Assembly: GCA_002502095.1 (NCBI GenBank)
Contig: DAPJ01000005.1
Span: forward strand, 1,034-65,033
Source: Euryarchaeota archaeon UBA62
GTDB lineage: Archaea; Thermoplasmatota; Poseidoniia; Poseidoniales; Thalassarchaeaceae
Direction: 5' to 3'
Length of the DNA: 64,000 bases
Below, piece by piece: positions 9,101 to 20,000 of the stretch; the first letter of the stretch is position 1; every line of letters begins with the position of its first letter. The position numbers were made by a program, and so were the translations under genes. The notes under the pieces were generated by a model, which saw only the letters and a list, made by a program, of their open reading frames with translations, was not told where the DNA came from and did no database searches.

Positions 9101-12100
9101 AACTGTCGCTGATAACTTCCAGTCGGGAATTCCCCACAGTGGGGGAATGCTACTGTCACAGGGCCAAGAGGATACTCTAGCCTTGTTCATCGCTACCCTA
9201 ACCCAGGGGGACATGAGATCAAACTCTGGAGAGATGACATCCGAGTATCAATCAGTATTGCTAGAAAATATGGAACAATCCCAATTAGACGAGTTCCAAA
9301 CTATCATGTCCATCGGCGTGGGAGACTCCCAATTAGTAATTCAGAGGTCTATGCAAGTGGTCGCTAATGATGGATCGGTAGACTTGCTCAGAGGGTTCCA
9401 GCTAGATGAAAATGGAATCCCGTCCTCCGATGAATCATGGGCCGTTTACTTTGACACAGAACCATATCTGGAAGGATCCAACGAGTCAACAGCGAAATCA
9501 TCCTTCGATGAGGCCAGAGGGAGGGCGAATGAGTACGAGCAAGAAACTACTCACTACATGATTGGAAACTACAGATACACCAACGATCTGATCGAGGACT
9601 TTGATGATGTATCAACAGGACTACACAGGCAGAACTCGAAACTAGCAATGGCAAGGGCTTTCCTAGTTCAGGCGTTCAGCATGGAAGAATTGGTGGACCT
9701 ATATCACCAGATTACAACAGAGGTATTCTATGATGTGCAAGACTACGAAGCCGGCCTCGGCGTCACCACTGAGAGAAACAACGACATCAGATATTTTGCA
9801 GTTGATAACAGACTCTACCCATTGGGAGGCTCGTATTATGCCGACTACAACTACCACAGGGGACAGACCACAGGAATCTTCCACGCGCCAACTGGATTGT
9901 CTGGGCTGGATCTCGATGACTACATCTCCACTCTTTACCAGACTCAGAGGGGCGTTGACGGTCCGATAATTCTCAGGACTGCCGATGAATATGAGCAGGA
10001 ATATCTCAATGACATAGTCAGACAGCAGTCAGGAGCCGCAGCCGACGCTAGCGAAATGATACAGATGGTGGACATAGATTACAACCATCAGGACGCTTTC
10101 TTCGACACGATGGTTGCAAGGACATATGTCGGGTACGGGTCTTCTTCACTGGGCCTTCCCGGTGATGCGTCACAACCAGCGCCTCATTTCTACATGTACG
10201 GAACTCCAGGGTCTTACCTCGAGCCCGGCATCCCTATGCCAGGGGCTATGATGAATCACATGGTCTTAGCGAACTGGTACGAACTTCCTTGTGAACTGAA
10301 CCAAGATGGGGAGAAGATAGACGATGATTGTAATGATCCAACTATAGGATCTGCTAACACCCAGGTAAAGATTCTGAAGTACTACAGTGGAGCCACCCTT
10401 TCTGGAACCGTTGAACTAGATGGAATCGGTCCCGTACCCAACGCGAGGCTACTCATCGAAAGAGATGCTTTCAGCGGGGAAGAAGTCGCTGATGACACAA
10501 CAGGAATGGTAACAGACAGGGACCCAAGGACGTACTGGATTCCAATTGGAACCACGGACGCTGACGAGAACGGAATGTTCGAGTTTACCGTACCCGCTGG
10601 AAAAATCAAGGTTACCGCATTCTTCGGAGAGCCCAACCTAGAACAGGCCAGATCAACAATGATGACAGGTACTTACAGTATGACCGAGATCCTCACAGAA
10701 GAGAACGAAGATTCCAGGGAGCTAAATCCTGTAACAGGAATTCTGGGCAATGTCTCAGGATCCACTTGGCTAACTGAAGAGATCGTAAATATTTCAGCAT
10801 TCGATGGCCATTCTAATGGCGAGGAAGTAATTGAAATATCGCTATCTGTCGAGTCCGCCCAAGCTACTGGGCAATTAGTCTGGGCATCTATAGAAGAGTA
10901 CGATGGAACTGCTATCACAGGATCCACTGTAGAACTTGTGCCGCAGTGGGACGAGATTGATATCTCCCCTTACTATGCCTCTACTTCTGATGGTGAAGTA
11001 TCAGGAGAGGAACTTTCATTCAATGGAATCGGGGAAGTCGAGTTCACAGGACAGGGAACCGTCCAGACAACATCGATCTCAACTATCACAGATTTCACTG
11101 GAAACTACACGCAGGAGATCAAGCATAATCACACTCTTGTCGGAGAGGGGCTATTCGAAGGGCAGGGTTCTCTCAGCGGTACGATCAACTTCAACTCAGA
11201 TGAAGACTCACAAATTGCAGAGTGCGGGGATAATGATACTATGCCTGAAAACCTTTCATTCTGCGAGCTATCGTCAGGCGACCTCTTAATCGATGGTTCA
11301 GTAAACGCCACTGGAAGGTTCACTTCTAATGGGTCCACAGAATTTACTCAGAGACTCAGCCACTCCTCACTGGTTGGCTCAGGAATATTTGAGACCGATA
11401 CTTCCGAGGAATTAGATCACTATGGGACAATAAACGGTACTGGAAAATTCTCCGGAGATGGAATATTCAGTGGACCTATGGTTCAAGCAGGAACTTTCCA
11501 TCTTAGAGATATGATTCCTGGAATTTACTCTGTAACGGCTATTCTCGATGATGGAACCAGAGTTGAGCTAGATGACTCATTCGCCGTCCCATCCGCGATC
11601 AATCAGATACAGAAGATTGACATCCAAGGCAGTTTAATCAGTGGGAAGCTAATCAACTCATCAGGTGAAGTAGTTGACGGCTATGCAGCTTTACTGGATG
11701 ACTCGTCAGAGTTTGAGGATGCAACAGACGACTGCGCTGACTCGGGACATGCTCCATGCAGGATGTATCCGAATGAAATGGGAGACTATGGAGTCGGTCC
11801 ACTTCCACCTGGTAATTACTCAGTAGCAATTGATGTAGACCAAGACGGATTCTTCGAGATAATTGAAGAATTCCCATTCGACTCTGAAATTTATGCAAAC
11901 GTATTGGTCCCGTCCCCTATTCCAGAGATGTTCGACCTCGGTTTTGATATGATCAATGAAGGTTCGAACGTTCCCGATCTGAACGTCTCACTTTCCAAGG
12001 CTGATGGAGACTCTATGCCTGTGAGTGCAATTTACTCTGCTGAAGAAGGAGAATACCAAATCGAACTCACACCGGGTGAATGGATAGTAGAATATGCTCT

Positions 12101-15100
12101 GTCTGACTCCAAGCAGGTCTGGGAAGAATTCGAAGTTTCTTCTGATGTGAGTATGCAATTCGAATTCGTAACCAGTGTAGAAGTTACAGGAACGGTATAC
12201 TACGAAGAGAACTCTTCAGCACTGTTCAATCCAGATGACGGAAAGGTCATTGGAGCTGATACCGTGATCAGCTTCGCATGGGAAGGATTCTCTACGACAG
12301 CTATAACAAATGAATCAGGACAGTTTACTGTAACTCTCCCAGAAGGAGCAGTAGTCGATGCTACTGTCGAGGGGCTGATTGCTGGCCTAGTCAACGGCAC
12401 TAAATTCACTGTCTCGACTGGAATGGAGGATATTGTAATGGTGGCCACGCCCGGAACGAATGTTTTCGGCCTCGTCAGTGTCTCAAGAGCAAATAACTTC
12501 TACTCCTCTGATTTCATCGGTTGGCAGCAACTAACGGTAACAGCTCAGAATGAAAACTATGACGTCAAGTGGAGAAAATCAGTGGATAATCTTGGGAAGT
12601 TCCAGATGATTCTCCCTGATGGGGAATGGACATTCGAGATAGTTGATACAGATATCGCCTACTCTCCGGTGACCAAGTACATTGACTCCGAGAACTTCTC
12701 TGTAGAGATGATACTCTCTCCTCCTAATGGGACACTTTCCCTTGACATGTTTATGGACAATACAGGAGATCTAAACTCCTCAAATGGTACGCCTGTATCA
12801 TATGACTTCGAGATTGTACCATCGTCTCAGGCAGGTATGGGCAAGAATGTAACATATGATGGACCTGAGTGGATTAGTGAGGGATTGGCCCAAGTCTCTC
12901 TCGAACCAGGATCTTACAGTGTGATAGTATCCATTTCCGACGCCACAGAGGGCGATCTATTCGGAACCATGCTGTCTTCGCAAATCGTACCCTTCGATAT
13001 TCCTCTTCAGGGAGGTTCAGTAGACAGGATTGCCGCATTCTTGCCTGAGTGGAGAGTTAGTGCCTCACTCACAAATCAGTTCGGAGGAGTTCTCCCTGAT
13101 CAGGATTTCAAACTAATCAACACAGAAACAGGCTGGACTCAAACGTACACTACAGACTCCAACGGAAGCTGGTCCGATCACATCATACAGGGCGATTGGA
13201 TATTGAGTGTAGAATCCCTCATCAACAGCGAGGGTGCAACGGAAACACTCAGGGCGCACATCGTATCATCACCAGAAGCAGCATCGACAGATATCTCACT
13301 TTCGACGATTGAGGCCGCTTCGGTTTCAATTAGTCTCACTGAGACTTTGGGTGCGACACTCGAAGGAATGCGAATTGTCGCATCGTCACAAGAGGGGCTG
13401 GGAGAAGTCGACCTAACTCCAACGGACTCATCCGGGGTTTCCGAAATACAGTTATTCCCTGGAAACTGGACCATGTCAATGGAAAACGAGGAAGAAGGCA
13501 TTAAGTGGATCCTAGAATCTATTGATGTAGTACTTTCATCCGGAGATAACGGGCAGTTGAATTTCACAGCTGACCGACTCGCAGAAGTCAGTGGTAATGT
13601 ATTCTGGGACCTGAACGACAACGGCGTTTACAATATCGGTGAAGGGATTAACAATGCTACTCTTACTGTCCTTACGGGAACTTGTGACGAAAATTCATCG
13701 AGTCATTCCATAGTTGTTCAAAACTCAGATAGTTCTGGGTCTTGGTCATCATTCGAGGCCGTGGGGGATTATTATTGTCTAGAGGTATCAGCAGAAGGAT
13801 TCTCCGACATATCTCAGGATATCGAGCTAGGAAATTCATCCTTAGAAATAGACTCTATGATGATGGCTGAATTAGTTCAGGTAGGCGGTCAAATTTCGTA
13901 TATCGACGCAGATCAATTCTCATCAGTCTCAGACACATTACTGCTGGAGTTAATACCAACATCCGATTATGTCAGAGATACAATCTCTCCGGTGAAGACA
14001 ATCGTGGATGGAGATTGGAATGGAAACTGGACCGCCTCGGTCGAACCAGGCGAATGGATAATCAGGGCGTCCTCAGAAGAATTGGGCTTGGTGGCTATGT
14101 CTATGATCAAGGCCGAGGTAATAGATGGAGGTTACTCAGACATGGATCTAGCTACGGGTGGATGGGCACTGATTGAGACGCAGTGGTTCGATTATGAGGG
14201 CATGTCAATGACTCTGGCAGACATAGATGAACCTGAATTAAACATCAATCTAGGAGCTGGTATTTCGTGGATCGCAAATCTTGATGAAGAAGGATCGATT
14301 AGGATACTTCTCCCGAGTGGGATTATTGATGTCTCAAGTGAATTCATTACCTCACAGAGAGGATTGAACATGACTTATTCCGGAGGCCAGGCAATAGGCG
14401 TAGAAGCCAGTCAGGAGACACCGGCCATAACTGTCTCTCATTCTAGGATACCATTCCGAGATCTTTCGTTGAATGTGATAGGAGGAGTAGGGGGGGATGC
14501 AAGCCATGACGGCGGAATTTCAGATCTACTTGTAACTAAAGATAACGAATCAGTGGGATTCAATCCTGTGGAGTTTACTCTCTCTGCTGACTATCTTGGC
14601 CATGAGCCTCTGGATACATTCGCTGCTCAGGCCACAGTACCGGGTACCGATGGTTCAGAATGGCAGGTTGAGTTCCATAACGGATCAGGAGTTTGGAACG
14701 CCTCGATGTCCTTTGACTTGGGATTGGATAATTCTCTCAGTACCTCTGACATTCACGTCAAAGTTACACCTCCGAACCAATCAGTTGCACATTCATTGAC
14801 GCATGGGCATTCAATTATCCTAAGCTTCTTCACATCAGGCGGGTACTCTGAAGAGATCAACGTTAAGGTCAGGATACCACAAATCCATGACTTCTCAGTA
14901 GTCTCATTAGAACCACTCTACGGAGTTTCTCCGGGTGAAGAAATACAGATACCTCTGCAAATCAGGAACGATGGAAATGGGGACGACAGATTTGAGTTTG
15001 ATTTCGACGACTCAGAGTTACCCGATGGGTGGGAGAGGACCGGGGCTACTTCTCATTCTCTGCCTCCATTTACTACCACTACTCACAGTATCAATGTGAT

Positions 15101-15674
15101 TGCACCAGATAATGCAACAGGCGAATACACGATATATGCTGCAGTCACCGACGAAGCAGGAAACTCTTACCCAGAGATAGAGATCAATGTTGCCATATCC
15201 AATCCAGTGATATCGATCACATCCCAGCAACTTCTGTCGGGAGGGGACAACGCAGTTTCCAACAGGGTCAACTCCTGGGTCGTCACTGTTGCCAACGATG
15301 GGCTAGTCGACGCGGAGGATGTTGAGCTAAATGCCATACTCTGCAATGACTTGACTTGCCAAAGCGAGGTGATAATGGATACCAAGTTAGGAGATGTTCC
15401 ATCCAACTCAGTTGTGAACTTCGACATCACACTGGACCTGGACGGGATCGATCCTGGAAACTACTACCTAAACCTGGAGATCAATGAATCTTCGGTAGAC
15501 GGCGAAGTGGTCCCATTCGTACCAGAACAGGGAGGAAGCGTCAACCTAGTAGTTTCATCACCTGCAGTGGAGTCCGACTCTAGTTGGATTGGCTATATCC
15601 TAGGGGCTCTAATCATTGCCGCACTGGCAATGCTGACAAGACCCCGCTCAAGAAGGCCAAACGCTCCATTCTGA
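6150..15674 (+). CDS. aglB: Giant oligosaccharyltransferase AglB/STT3 with long ectodomain
   Basis: A 3,174-residue member of the STT3/AglB family, which transfers a lipid-linked glycan to Asn in N-x-S/T sites outside the membrane. Residues 1-370 form an extra N-terminal block of about ten membrane helices. The STT3 core follows: the first-loop aspartate in GGSDPWY (Asp419), the loop motif ADHDS (Asp535, Asp537) and the signature WWDYG at residues 970-974. Archaeal AglB usually has 800-1,100 residues. Here roughly 1,750 more residues follow from about 1,410. These contain repeated carboxypeptidase-regulatory-like modules (LSGTVELDGIGPVPNARLLI and similar), a Gly-rich segment around 1,610-1,780, and a NEW3/CARDB-like region near 2,915-3,130. 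A last membrane helix (IGYILGALIIAALAML) ends in a basic tail. The start is GTG; ATG at 6159 is an alternative. No frameshift is seen. Confidence 0.9.
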   Translation: MKPMNVREDAKADGNSLKELVPVSAILVALVALFLGSEALANGTMENDGYLRILTLPLAAALAASIGRVLSVSELGIPSHFKTGVLSILFIAVSAIPELAPELLEIDTIVTFTFTFVGIATMMLVNSNRREEANLLLVAVVGFFLSASLAASTDFGSESWAGTDEEMIDAVRSSMASILFAFWASSISLGLMVVLGMRGTLDTTGDGKLFSGIPSFDIENDSSRKMMSVLALVFAVQFIPLVWLCSISGDTAVVDGETVSNALVKYSEHQYLGSVWALMTALVIFGWAFFRSERWQVMAALVAVNWVLYSAARLVEIGNPLGIEVLPASSGDSTSAAAWFFLIFWSNVAAYILSIRGYFGDTAPLREHSAMRAWWNANYYGIMISLALLVSLAIRTGWNVLPAMNATGTQLWDMTGGSDPWYMKRVIDYVVAERSHFIFDSDRSYPMGVINPRPPLFSWSLALGGLGLNWLTGSSQDQMVWWSVSAMPAVYGALIVLPLAGIARRVHSDLAGVVTAWLIALMPGHIGHSTFALADHDSFALLFISMAFYFWVRAVEGIRDERLFNETSRNPLYLIAGIREMWMRNPMVMSCATLSGISFATVALGWKGFVYGPGILFLAFSVQAFLNLFRGRDSLPITAAALQMLLTAFVIPLPFYMWPGLDLLFDPSGFQPMFYIIGFTFALGWVTCSFRDKPWLLVVGSGTALFGAILLSLYVLQALNIYNGWDILFTGGFYFSKNKIFGTIGEAQAPSRGVLFASYGPVVSIIAISCAVYLIWRGARKDRQSHLLLGSWTIVAAYMAWSAGRFIFNATPAMAVVGGLGIAMLWKAANPADFLKEYRRAGIGNPSARRRSTFTASRRHPGIPALMMVFLLVASQHATYGIDSGIPRGEEAATDVDQAIYEIAPDFLRWSIGDFSILQDEEYDPDSGMLRYMGTFGPGFNGADWNTAYQWLSEQDTEVGFSERPAFVSWWDYGFQALTQGQHPTVADNFQSGIPHSGGMLLSQGQEDTLALFIATLTQGDMRSNSGEMTSEYQSVLLENMEQSQLDEFQTIMSIGVGDSQLVIQRSMQVVANDGSVDLLRGFQLDENGIPSSDESWAVYFDTEPYLEGSNESTAKSSFDEARGRANEYEQETTHYMIGNYRYTNDLIEDFDDVSTGLHRQNSKLAMARAFLVQAFSMEELVDLYHQITTEVFYDVQDYEAGLGVTTERNNDIRYFAVDNRLYPLGGSYYADYNYHRGQTTGIFHAPTGLSGLDLDDYISTLYQTQRGVDGPIILRTADEYEQEYLNDIVRQQSGAAADASEMIQMVDIDYNHQDAFFDTMVARTYVGYGSSSLGLPGDASQPAPHFYMYGTPGSYLEPGIPMPGAMMNHMVLANWYELPCELNQDGEKIDDDCNDPTIGSANTQVKILKYYSGATLSGTVELDGIGPVPNARLLIERDAFSGEEVADDTTGMVTDRDPRTYWIPIGTTDADENGMFEFTVPAGKIKVTAFFGEPNLEQARSTMMTGTYSMTEILTEENEDSRELNPVTGILGNVSGSTWLTEEIVNISAFDGHSNGEEVIEISLSVESAQATGQLVWASIEEYDGTAITGSTVELVPQWDEIDISPYYASTSDGEVSGEELSFNGIGEVEFTGQGTVQTTSISTITDFTGNYTQEIKHNHTLVGEGLFEGQGSLSGTINFNSDEDSQIAECGDNDTMPENLSFCELSSGDLLIDGSVNATGRFTSNGSTEFTQRLSHSSLVGSGIFETDTSEELDHYGTINGTGKFSGDGIFSGPMVQAGTFHLRDMIPGIYSVTAILDDGTRVELDDSFAVPSAINQIQKIDIQGSLISGKLINSSGEVVDGYAALLDDSSEFEDATDDCADSGHAPCRMYPNEMGDYGVGPLPPGNYSVAIDVDQDGFFEIIEEFPFDSEIYANVLVPSPIPEMFDLGFDMINEGSNVPDLNVSLSKADGDSMPVSAIYSAEEGEYQIELTPGEWIVEYALSDSKQVWEEFEVSSDVSMQFEFVTSVEVTGTVYYEENSSALFNPDDGKVIGADTVISFAWEGFSTTAITNESGQFTVTLPEGAVVDATVEGLIAGLVNGTKFTVSTGMEDIVMVATPGTNVFGLVSVSRANNFYSSDFIGWQQLTVTAQNENYDVKWRKSVDNLGKFQMILPDGEWTFEIVDTDIAYSPVTKYIDSENFSVEMILSPPNGTLSLDMFMDNTGDLNSSNGTPVSYDFEIVPSSQAGMGKNVTYDGPEWISEGLAQVSLEPGSYSVIVSISDATEGDLFGTMLSSQIVPFDIPLQGGSVDRIAAFLPEWRVSASLTNQFGGVLPDQDFKLINTETGWTQTYTTDSNGSWSDHIIQGDWILSVESLINSEGATETLRAHIVSSPEAASTDISLSTIEAASVSISLTETLGATLEGMRIVASSQEGLGEVDLTPTDSSGVSEIQLFPGNWTMSMENEEEGIKWILESIDVVLSSGDNGQLNFTADRLAEVSGNVFWDLNDNGVYNIGEGINNATLTVLTGTCDENSSSHSIVVQNSDSSGSWSSFEAVGDYYCLEVSAEGFSDISQDIELGNSSLEIDSMMMAELVQVGGQISYIDADQFSSVSDTLLLELIPTSDYVRDTISPVKTIVDGDWNGNWTASVEPGEWIIRASSEELGLVAMSMIKAEVIDGGYSDMDLATGGWALIETQWFDYEGMSMTLADIDEPELNINLGAGISWIANLDEEGSIRILLPSGIIDVSSEFITSQRGLNMTYSGGQAIGVEASQETPAITVSHSRIPFRDLSLNVIGGVGGDASHDGGISDLLVTKDNESVGFNPVEFTLSADYLGHEPLDTFAAQATVPGTDGSEWQVEFHNGSGVWNASMSFDLGLDNSLSTSDIHVKVTPPNQSVAHSLTHGHSIILSFFTSGGYSEEINVKVRIPQIHDFSVVSLEPLYGVSPGEEIQIPLQIRNDGNGDDRFEFDFDDSELPDGWERTGATSHSLPPFTTTTHSINVIAPDNATGEYTIYAAVTDEAGNSYPEIEINVAISNPVISITSQQLLSGGDNAVSNRVNSWVVTVANDGLVDAEDVELNAILCNDLTCQSEVIMDTKLGDVPSNSVVNFDITLDLDGIDPGNYYLNLEINESSVDGEVVPFVPEQGGSVNLVVSSPAVESDSSWIGYILGALIIAALAMLTRPRSRRPNAPF

Positions 15675-15682
15675 ACACACTG

Positions 15683-15716
15683 GTATTTATGCGGCAGTTC
15701 CACAGGAACGAATAGA
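15683..15716 (+). promoter_or_regulatory. TATA element and palindrome before subtilase gene
   Basis: GTATTTATG (15683-15691) is a TATA-like box about 28 bases before the ATG at 15717, which predicts a leaderless transcript. Between the box and the start codon lies a palindrome, GTTCC-ACA-GGAAC (15697-15709). A palindrome in that position could be an operator for a repressor. The same arms occur before the second subtilase gene at 51680-51694. Confidence 0.45.
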
Positions 15717-16952
15717 ATGCCTGCCCTAGACAGACTGGAGCTCATGCCTGAGCCGGAGGATCCCAGGCTTCTCACTACCGTGGACCCTAGAGCACCGGGA
15801 TATCCCGGTTCTGCCTACGGGATGTCCGATGAGGAGGCCAGAAGACTACGCTGGCCCTTGGATCCGCTAAAGGAGGCCTTATGGCCATGGGGGGCAGTTT
15901 TCTTCTCTATAGGAACCGTCGCGCTTCTACTTGCATGGCCTTTTGTAGATTCATACTTGACACCGCTTCTCCCGGATTCCGAGTGGGCATATGAGACCAC
16001 GGGGATTAGGGAGCTTCAGGACGGGGGACTGTCTGGAGAAGGGGTATCAGTCTGTATAGTAGATACGGGCATGGATATACGCCATCCTGATCTATCAGGA
16101 ATAAATTTGGCGGGTTTCAGAGATTTCTTTGATGAGGGCAACCAGGAGGTTAAAGACGTAGGATCTGAATTTCACGGTACCATGATGACAGGGATTTTAG
16201 CTTCCAACGGTACCTTCCTAGGGGCCGCTCCCGAAGCTTCCATTTCCATTGCTTTGGCTCTTGGACCGGAAGGATCCTCCGGTCAACAGGACAGGGTCTC
16301 GTTAGCAATTAGGTGGTGTAGGATAACCCAAGAAGCAGATATAATCAGTCTTAGCCTTGGCTCTGATCCAGGACAAGGAATGGGTATCGAAACTGAGACA
16401 GTAACAGCAGTTCAAGAGGCGCTGGAGGAAGGAATATTCGTCATAGCAGCTGCGGGAAATACGGGTGCAGAATCTTCCGATGTATCCGTTCCGGCAAATA
16501 TTCAGGGCGTAATCGCCGTAGGTGCGTACAGAAGCTCGGGGGCTATATGGGGAGACAGTGCTTCGGGTTCCAATATCGATCCTTACAGTGGACAGCCAAG
16601 AGAGTATCCTCATCAGAAGCCCGAGATTATAGCTCCAGGAGTGAATATATTTTCCACAGCTTCCACAGAACTCGATCCACCCTACGCATACTCGTCAGGA
16701 ACTAGCGACTCAACCGTCTTTGTAACCGGGGCCCTGGCTCTTATTTTGGAGGAATATGGGGATGCCATAGCTGGGGAAGACGGAAAAATAGACCTAGAAG
16801 AAATGAGTATGGTAAAGAGAGCACTAGCTAACTCAGCTAACCAAGACCCCTCCTCTTCGGGGAACCATAGCTCTAGATTGGGATACGGGTCCCTGAATTC
16901 AGTTGAATGGGCTAACCAACTCTCGTTTGAGCTGAATATCGACGTTCAGTAA
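15717..16952 (+). CDS. Membrane-tethered subtilisin-family serine protease
   Basis: A 411-residue S8 peptidase. A cytoplasmic N-terminal stretch of about 55 residues is followed by one membrane helix (WGAVFFSIGTVALLLAWPFV), and the protease domain lies outside. The catalytic triad is complete: Asp116 in IVDTGMD, His153 in FHGTMMTG and Ser330 in SSGTSDSTVFVTG. The oxyanion-hole region AAAGNTGAESS is also present. The Ser motif departs from the common GTSMATP, which may mean an altered specificity. There is no propeptide of normal size and no C-terminal domain, so the protein is a signal-anchored ectoprotease. It follows aglB by 42 bases but has its own promoter-like box. Substrates are unknown; neighbouring surface proteins are candidates. 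Confidence 0.88.
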   Translation: MPALDRLELMPEPEDPRLLTTVDPRAPGYPGSAYGMSDEEARRLRWPLDPLKEALWPWGAVFFSIGTVALLLAWPFVDSYLTPLLPDSEWAYETTGIRELQDGGLSGEGVSVCIVDTGMDIRHPDLSGINLAGFRDFFDEGNQEVKDVGSEFHGTMMTGILASNGTFLGAAPEASISIALALGPEGSSGQQDRVSLAIRWCRITQEADIISLSLGSDPGQGMGIETETVTAVQEALEEGIFVIAAAGNTGAESSDVSVPANIQGVIAVGAYRSSGAIWGDSASGSNIDPYSGQPREYPHQKPEIIAPGVNIFSTASTELDPPYAYSSGTSDSTVFVTGALALILEEYGDAIAGEDGKIDLEEMSMVKRALANSANQDPSSSGNHSSRLGYGSLNSVEWANQLSFELNIDVQ

Positions 16953-17039
16953 TGGACGTTACATAATATTGAATGATAATGGATTATGATGACCCAACAA
17001 TCTTGTTTCCTCTAACATTATATCCGCTCCCGATACCCC

Positions 17040-20000
17040 GTGGCTATGGCCCGCAGAGATAGATTGAGCTCGACTATTCTAGTAATGTTGATGCTAACCA
17101 GCGTTTTCATCGCACTAGTAGGCCCCGCGTCCCCGGTAGCAGCCTCAAATGAGACCACTTCCGGAACAATCACTGGAACCGAGTACTGGCAAGGAAATCA
17201 CGTTCTTACAGGTGACGTAGTAATCTCATCCGGTGCTAAATTGGTCATCCAGCCCAGTACCAATGTGATTTTTCCCAATGGTACCCATCTGGATGCCAGG
17301 GGCAGCCTGTGCATAGGTGTGTCTTCTTGTGGGGCCAGCGGAAACGCAAATTCTGCTCAGAAAATCACATTTAGCTGGGAGGAGCCTGAGAATTCCAGTG
17401 CTCAAGGAGAATGTAATGGGATTTCCCAGGGACAATTCGAAATTACGATTACCGATCCTTCTTGCTATGAAGGACTCATTATCAGAGACTCAATTGACCT
17501 GTCACAATCTGGAATTAGACACACTACCATTGATGGCGCATGGGGAATTCCACACTTTGTTGATAACCAAAACGGATTCAAATATGCCGCTCTAGTCCTG
17601 GATGGGGCCAGTCCTACACTGACGGAAATGGAGTTTATCGATATCAACTCCAGTAGCGTACTAACCACGGGACTCGCTCAACCCGAGTTCATCGGAGGGC
17701 AGTATACCGTAGGTAATGATGATGAGAGTGGAGTGGACGGTCCCGCAGTCCAGATCTACAGCTCTGGAACTCCTATCACTCCACTAATCATGTCTTCTCC
17801 AGATCTGATTGGTTCTGATAATGGATGTGGGAACAATGCAGGTGGTAAGCCAACAGTCTGGGTTGAAGACGCGTTCATAGAGATCGATGATGCAGAAATC
17901 GGAGTTGGGGATTATGGAATTTCACTGAGGTATTCTTCTGGTTCAGTCACTAACTCAGAGATTTCCGTCAACTGTAACGGAATTGATATTTACAGCTTGA
18001 AGAGCGTGGGACAGATTGACTACTACAATACAATTACAGGAAACGAGATTGTTACGAATGATAGAACCCCAATCACTGTGTACGGGGGGGCTCATGCTTT
18101 TATCAGAGATAACGATCTATCAGGAGCTGGAAGTGGAAGTGGTATTGCAGTCTTCTCCAGCTATGCTGAGATAACAAACAATGACATCGGCCCAATCGGT
18201 GGGTGGAACGGACTTTGGATGTACGGATCTTTTGATGTAATTGCCGAAAATAACACAATCTTCGATACTAACAGGGAGGCCATTATCGCTGGAGAGTACG
18301 GGAGTAACGCTCCCGCCCCTAGCGCGTCTAGGGCATTCCTCGCAAACAACACCATTTCATCCTCAGGCCAAGGAGACTGCTCTAGTAGCCTCCATTTCAA
18401 CGGGCAGTTCACCTGCCCTGCTGTGATGGCATACAGATCTGGACTGACCATGTATGATAACGAGATTAACTCTGGAGGGGAGTCCGATGGAATCAGGTCT
18501 ATTGGAGCGTTACTTGACATCAGGAGGAATACATGGAACGCCGCGGGCTCAGGAGCTGTAATCAAACACTATGATTCAGGATATGCAGGAGACCAGCAAT
18601 ACGGATCGCTAGCTTTCTTCTCTGAGAATACTTGGAACGGCGTGGGTACTACCTACAATATCACGAAGAGCTCAGTAACCGTACAATCCGAATCCATTCC
18701 CAGTCCACCCACAGGACAGTTTCCAGTGATTCTCTCGTGGCCAGATCAGGAGGCATGGCCAGCCAACGGTTTCCAGAATGGAATCATACCCACAGACGTT
18801 CAAGAGTGCTCTAACTGTGATAATCTCACTCCTAGAAATTTCCCACTAGCGCTCTCCATGGATAATAACTCCACAGTGATGACATTTGCCGGTCTGGCTA
18901 ATCTAGATAGGTCGTCCATCTCAATCCAGACTCAACCGACCCCCTATGCAGTACAGGTCAGAAGAGCCGAGTTGGTCAAGTTCCAAGCTCTGGTCAACGG
19001 AGAGAGGGTACCGGGTGCCAGCATCCTCATCGAAGACGCTCTCGGAAACGATATGTATGATATTGATACCCTTTCCGATGGATATACCCCATGGTTTGCC
19101 CTCCCTTCAGATTTTCATCTGGACTTCAGAGGACTGGGAGGGGGCGATAACCCCGATGGATTCGCAGATGACGAATTCGAGGACTCCTGCTCAGATGGAA
19201 TAGACAACGATGGGGACCTCCTAATGGACGCGGACGATACTGATTGTGACTACACTGCGGGTACTAGAGAGCTCTCCCTATACCGATTCACCGCCTATAA
19301 GTTCGGATACGGTCTGGATAGCGGACAATTCACATTAGATGATTCTTCATATCAAGGAACTGCGAACCTGCTAAATTTAGCTCCCTCTGTATCCATCACA
19401 CAAGACCAAGGCCACTCTTTCAGAAAGATAGTGAATATCACTGGCAACGCCCACGATGGTATTCTAGCCTCATTCTACCCGAGTGATGAAATGGCACAGT
19501 GGGATCAGAAAGGATTCGTCCATTCAATAGAAGTTAGAGACCCATTCACAAGTGATTGGTCAGATGCACAACTGGCCACCGACTCCTCTGGCTCCCAATA
19601 TGGGGAAGTAACTAGTACTAACCATCCTTTCAAAGAATGGTACTATGAATTGGATATGTCTCAAATGGCTGAAGGAGACTATGTTTTCCAGTTCCGAGCA
19701 TTCGACGGAATCGACTACAGCCCGATATCCACCATCTCTATCAAGCTCAATTCTCAGGCCCCTACAGTTTCAGTAAGCTCTCCAAGTCCATTCTCTACTC
19801 ACTCTGACGACACTGTTACATTCGAGGGTGCTGCCTATGATTACTATGGATGTCCTTCACAGTGTGGCAAGGATATTTCTGAGATTTATTTCCAAATCGA
19901 GGGTCCTAATTTCCAAGTTGTTACTCCTGTCTCTGGAGGCACATCCTGGTCATGGACTTGGGACTTCAGCGGTCAGCCCAGAGTTGTGGCGGACTATACT

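Noticed and set aside
13178..13621. 147-codon minus-strand frame inside aglB
   Set aside because: It mirrors Ser/Asp-rich coding sequence on the plus strand; no domain or start signal supports it.
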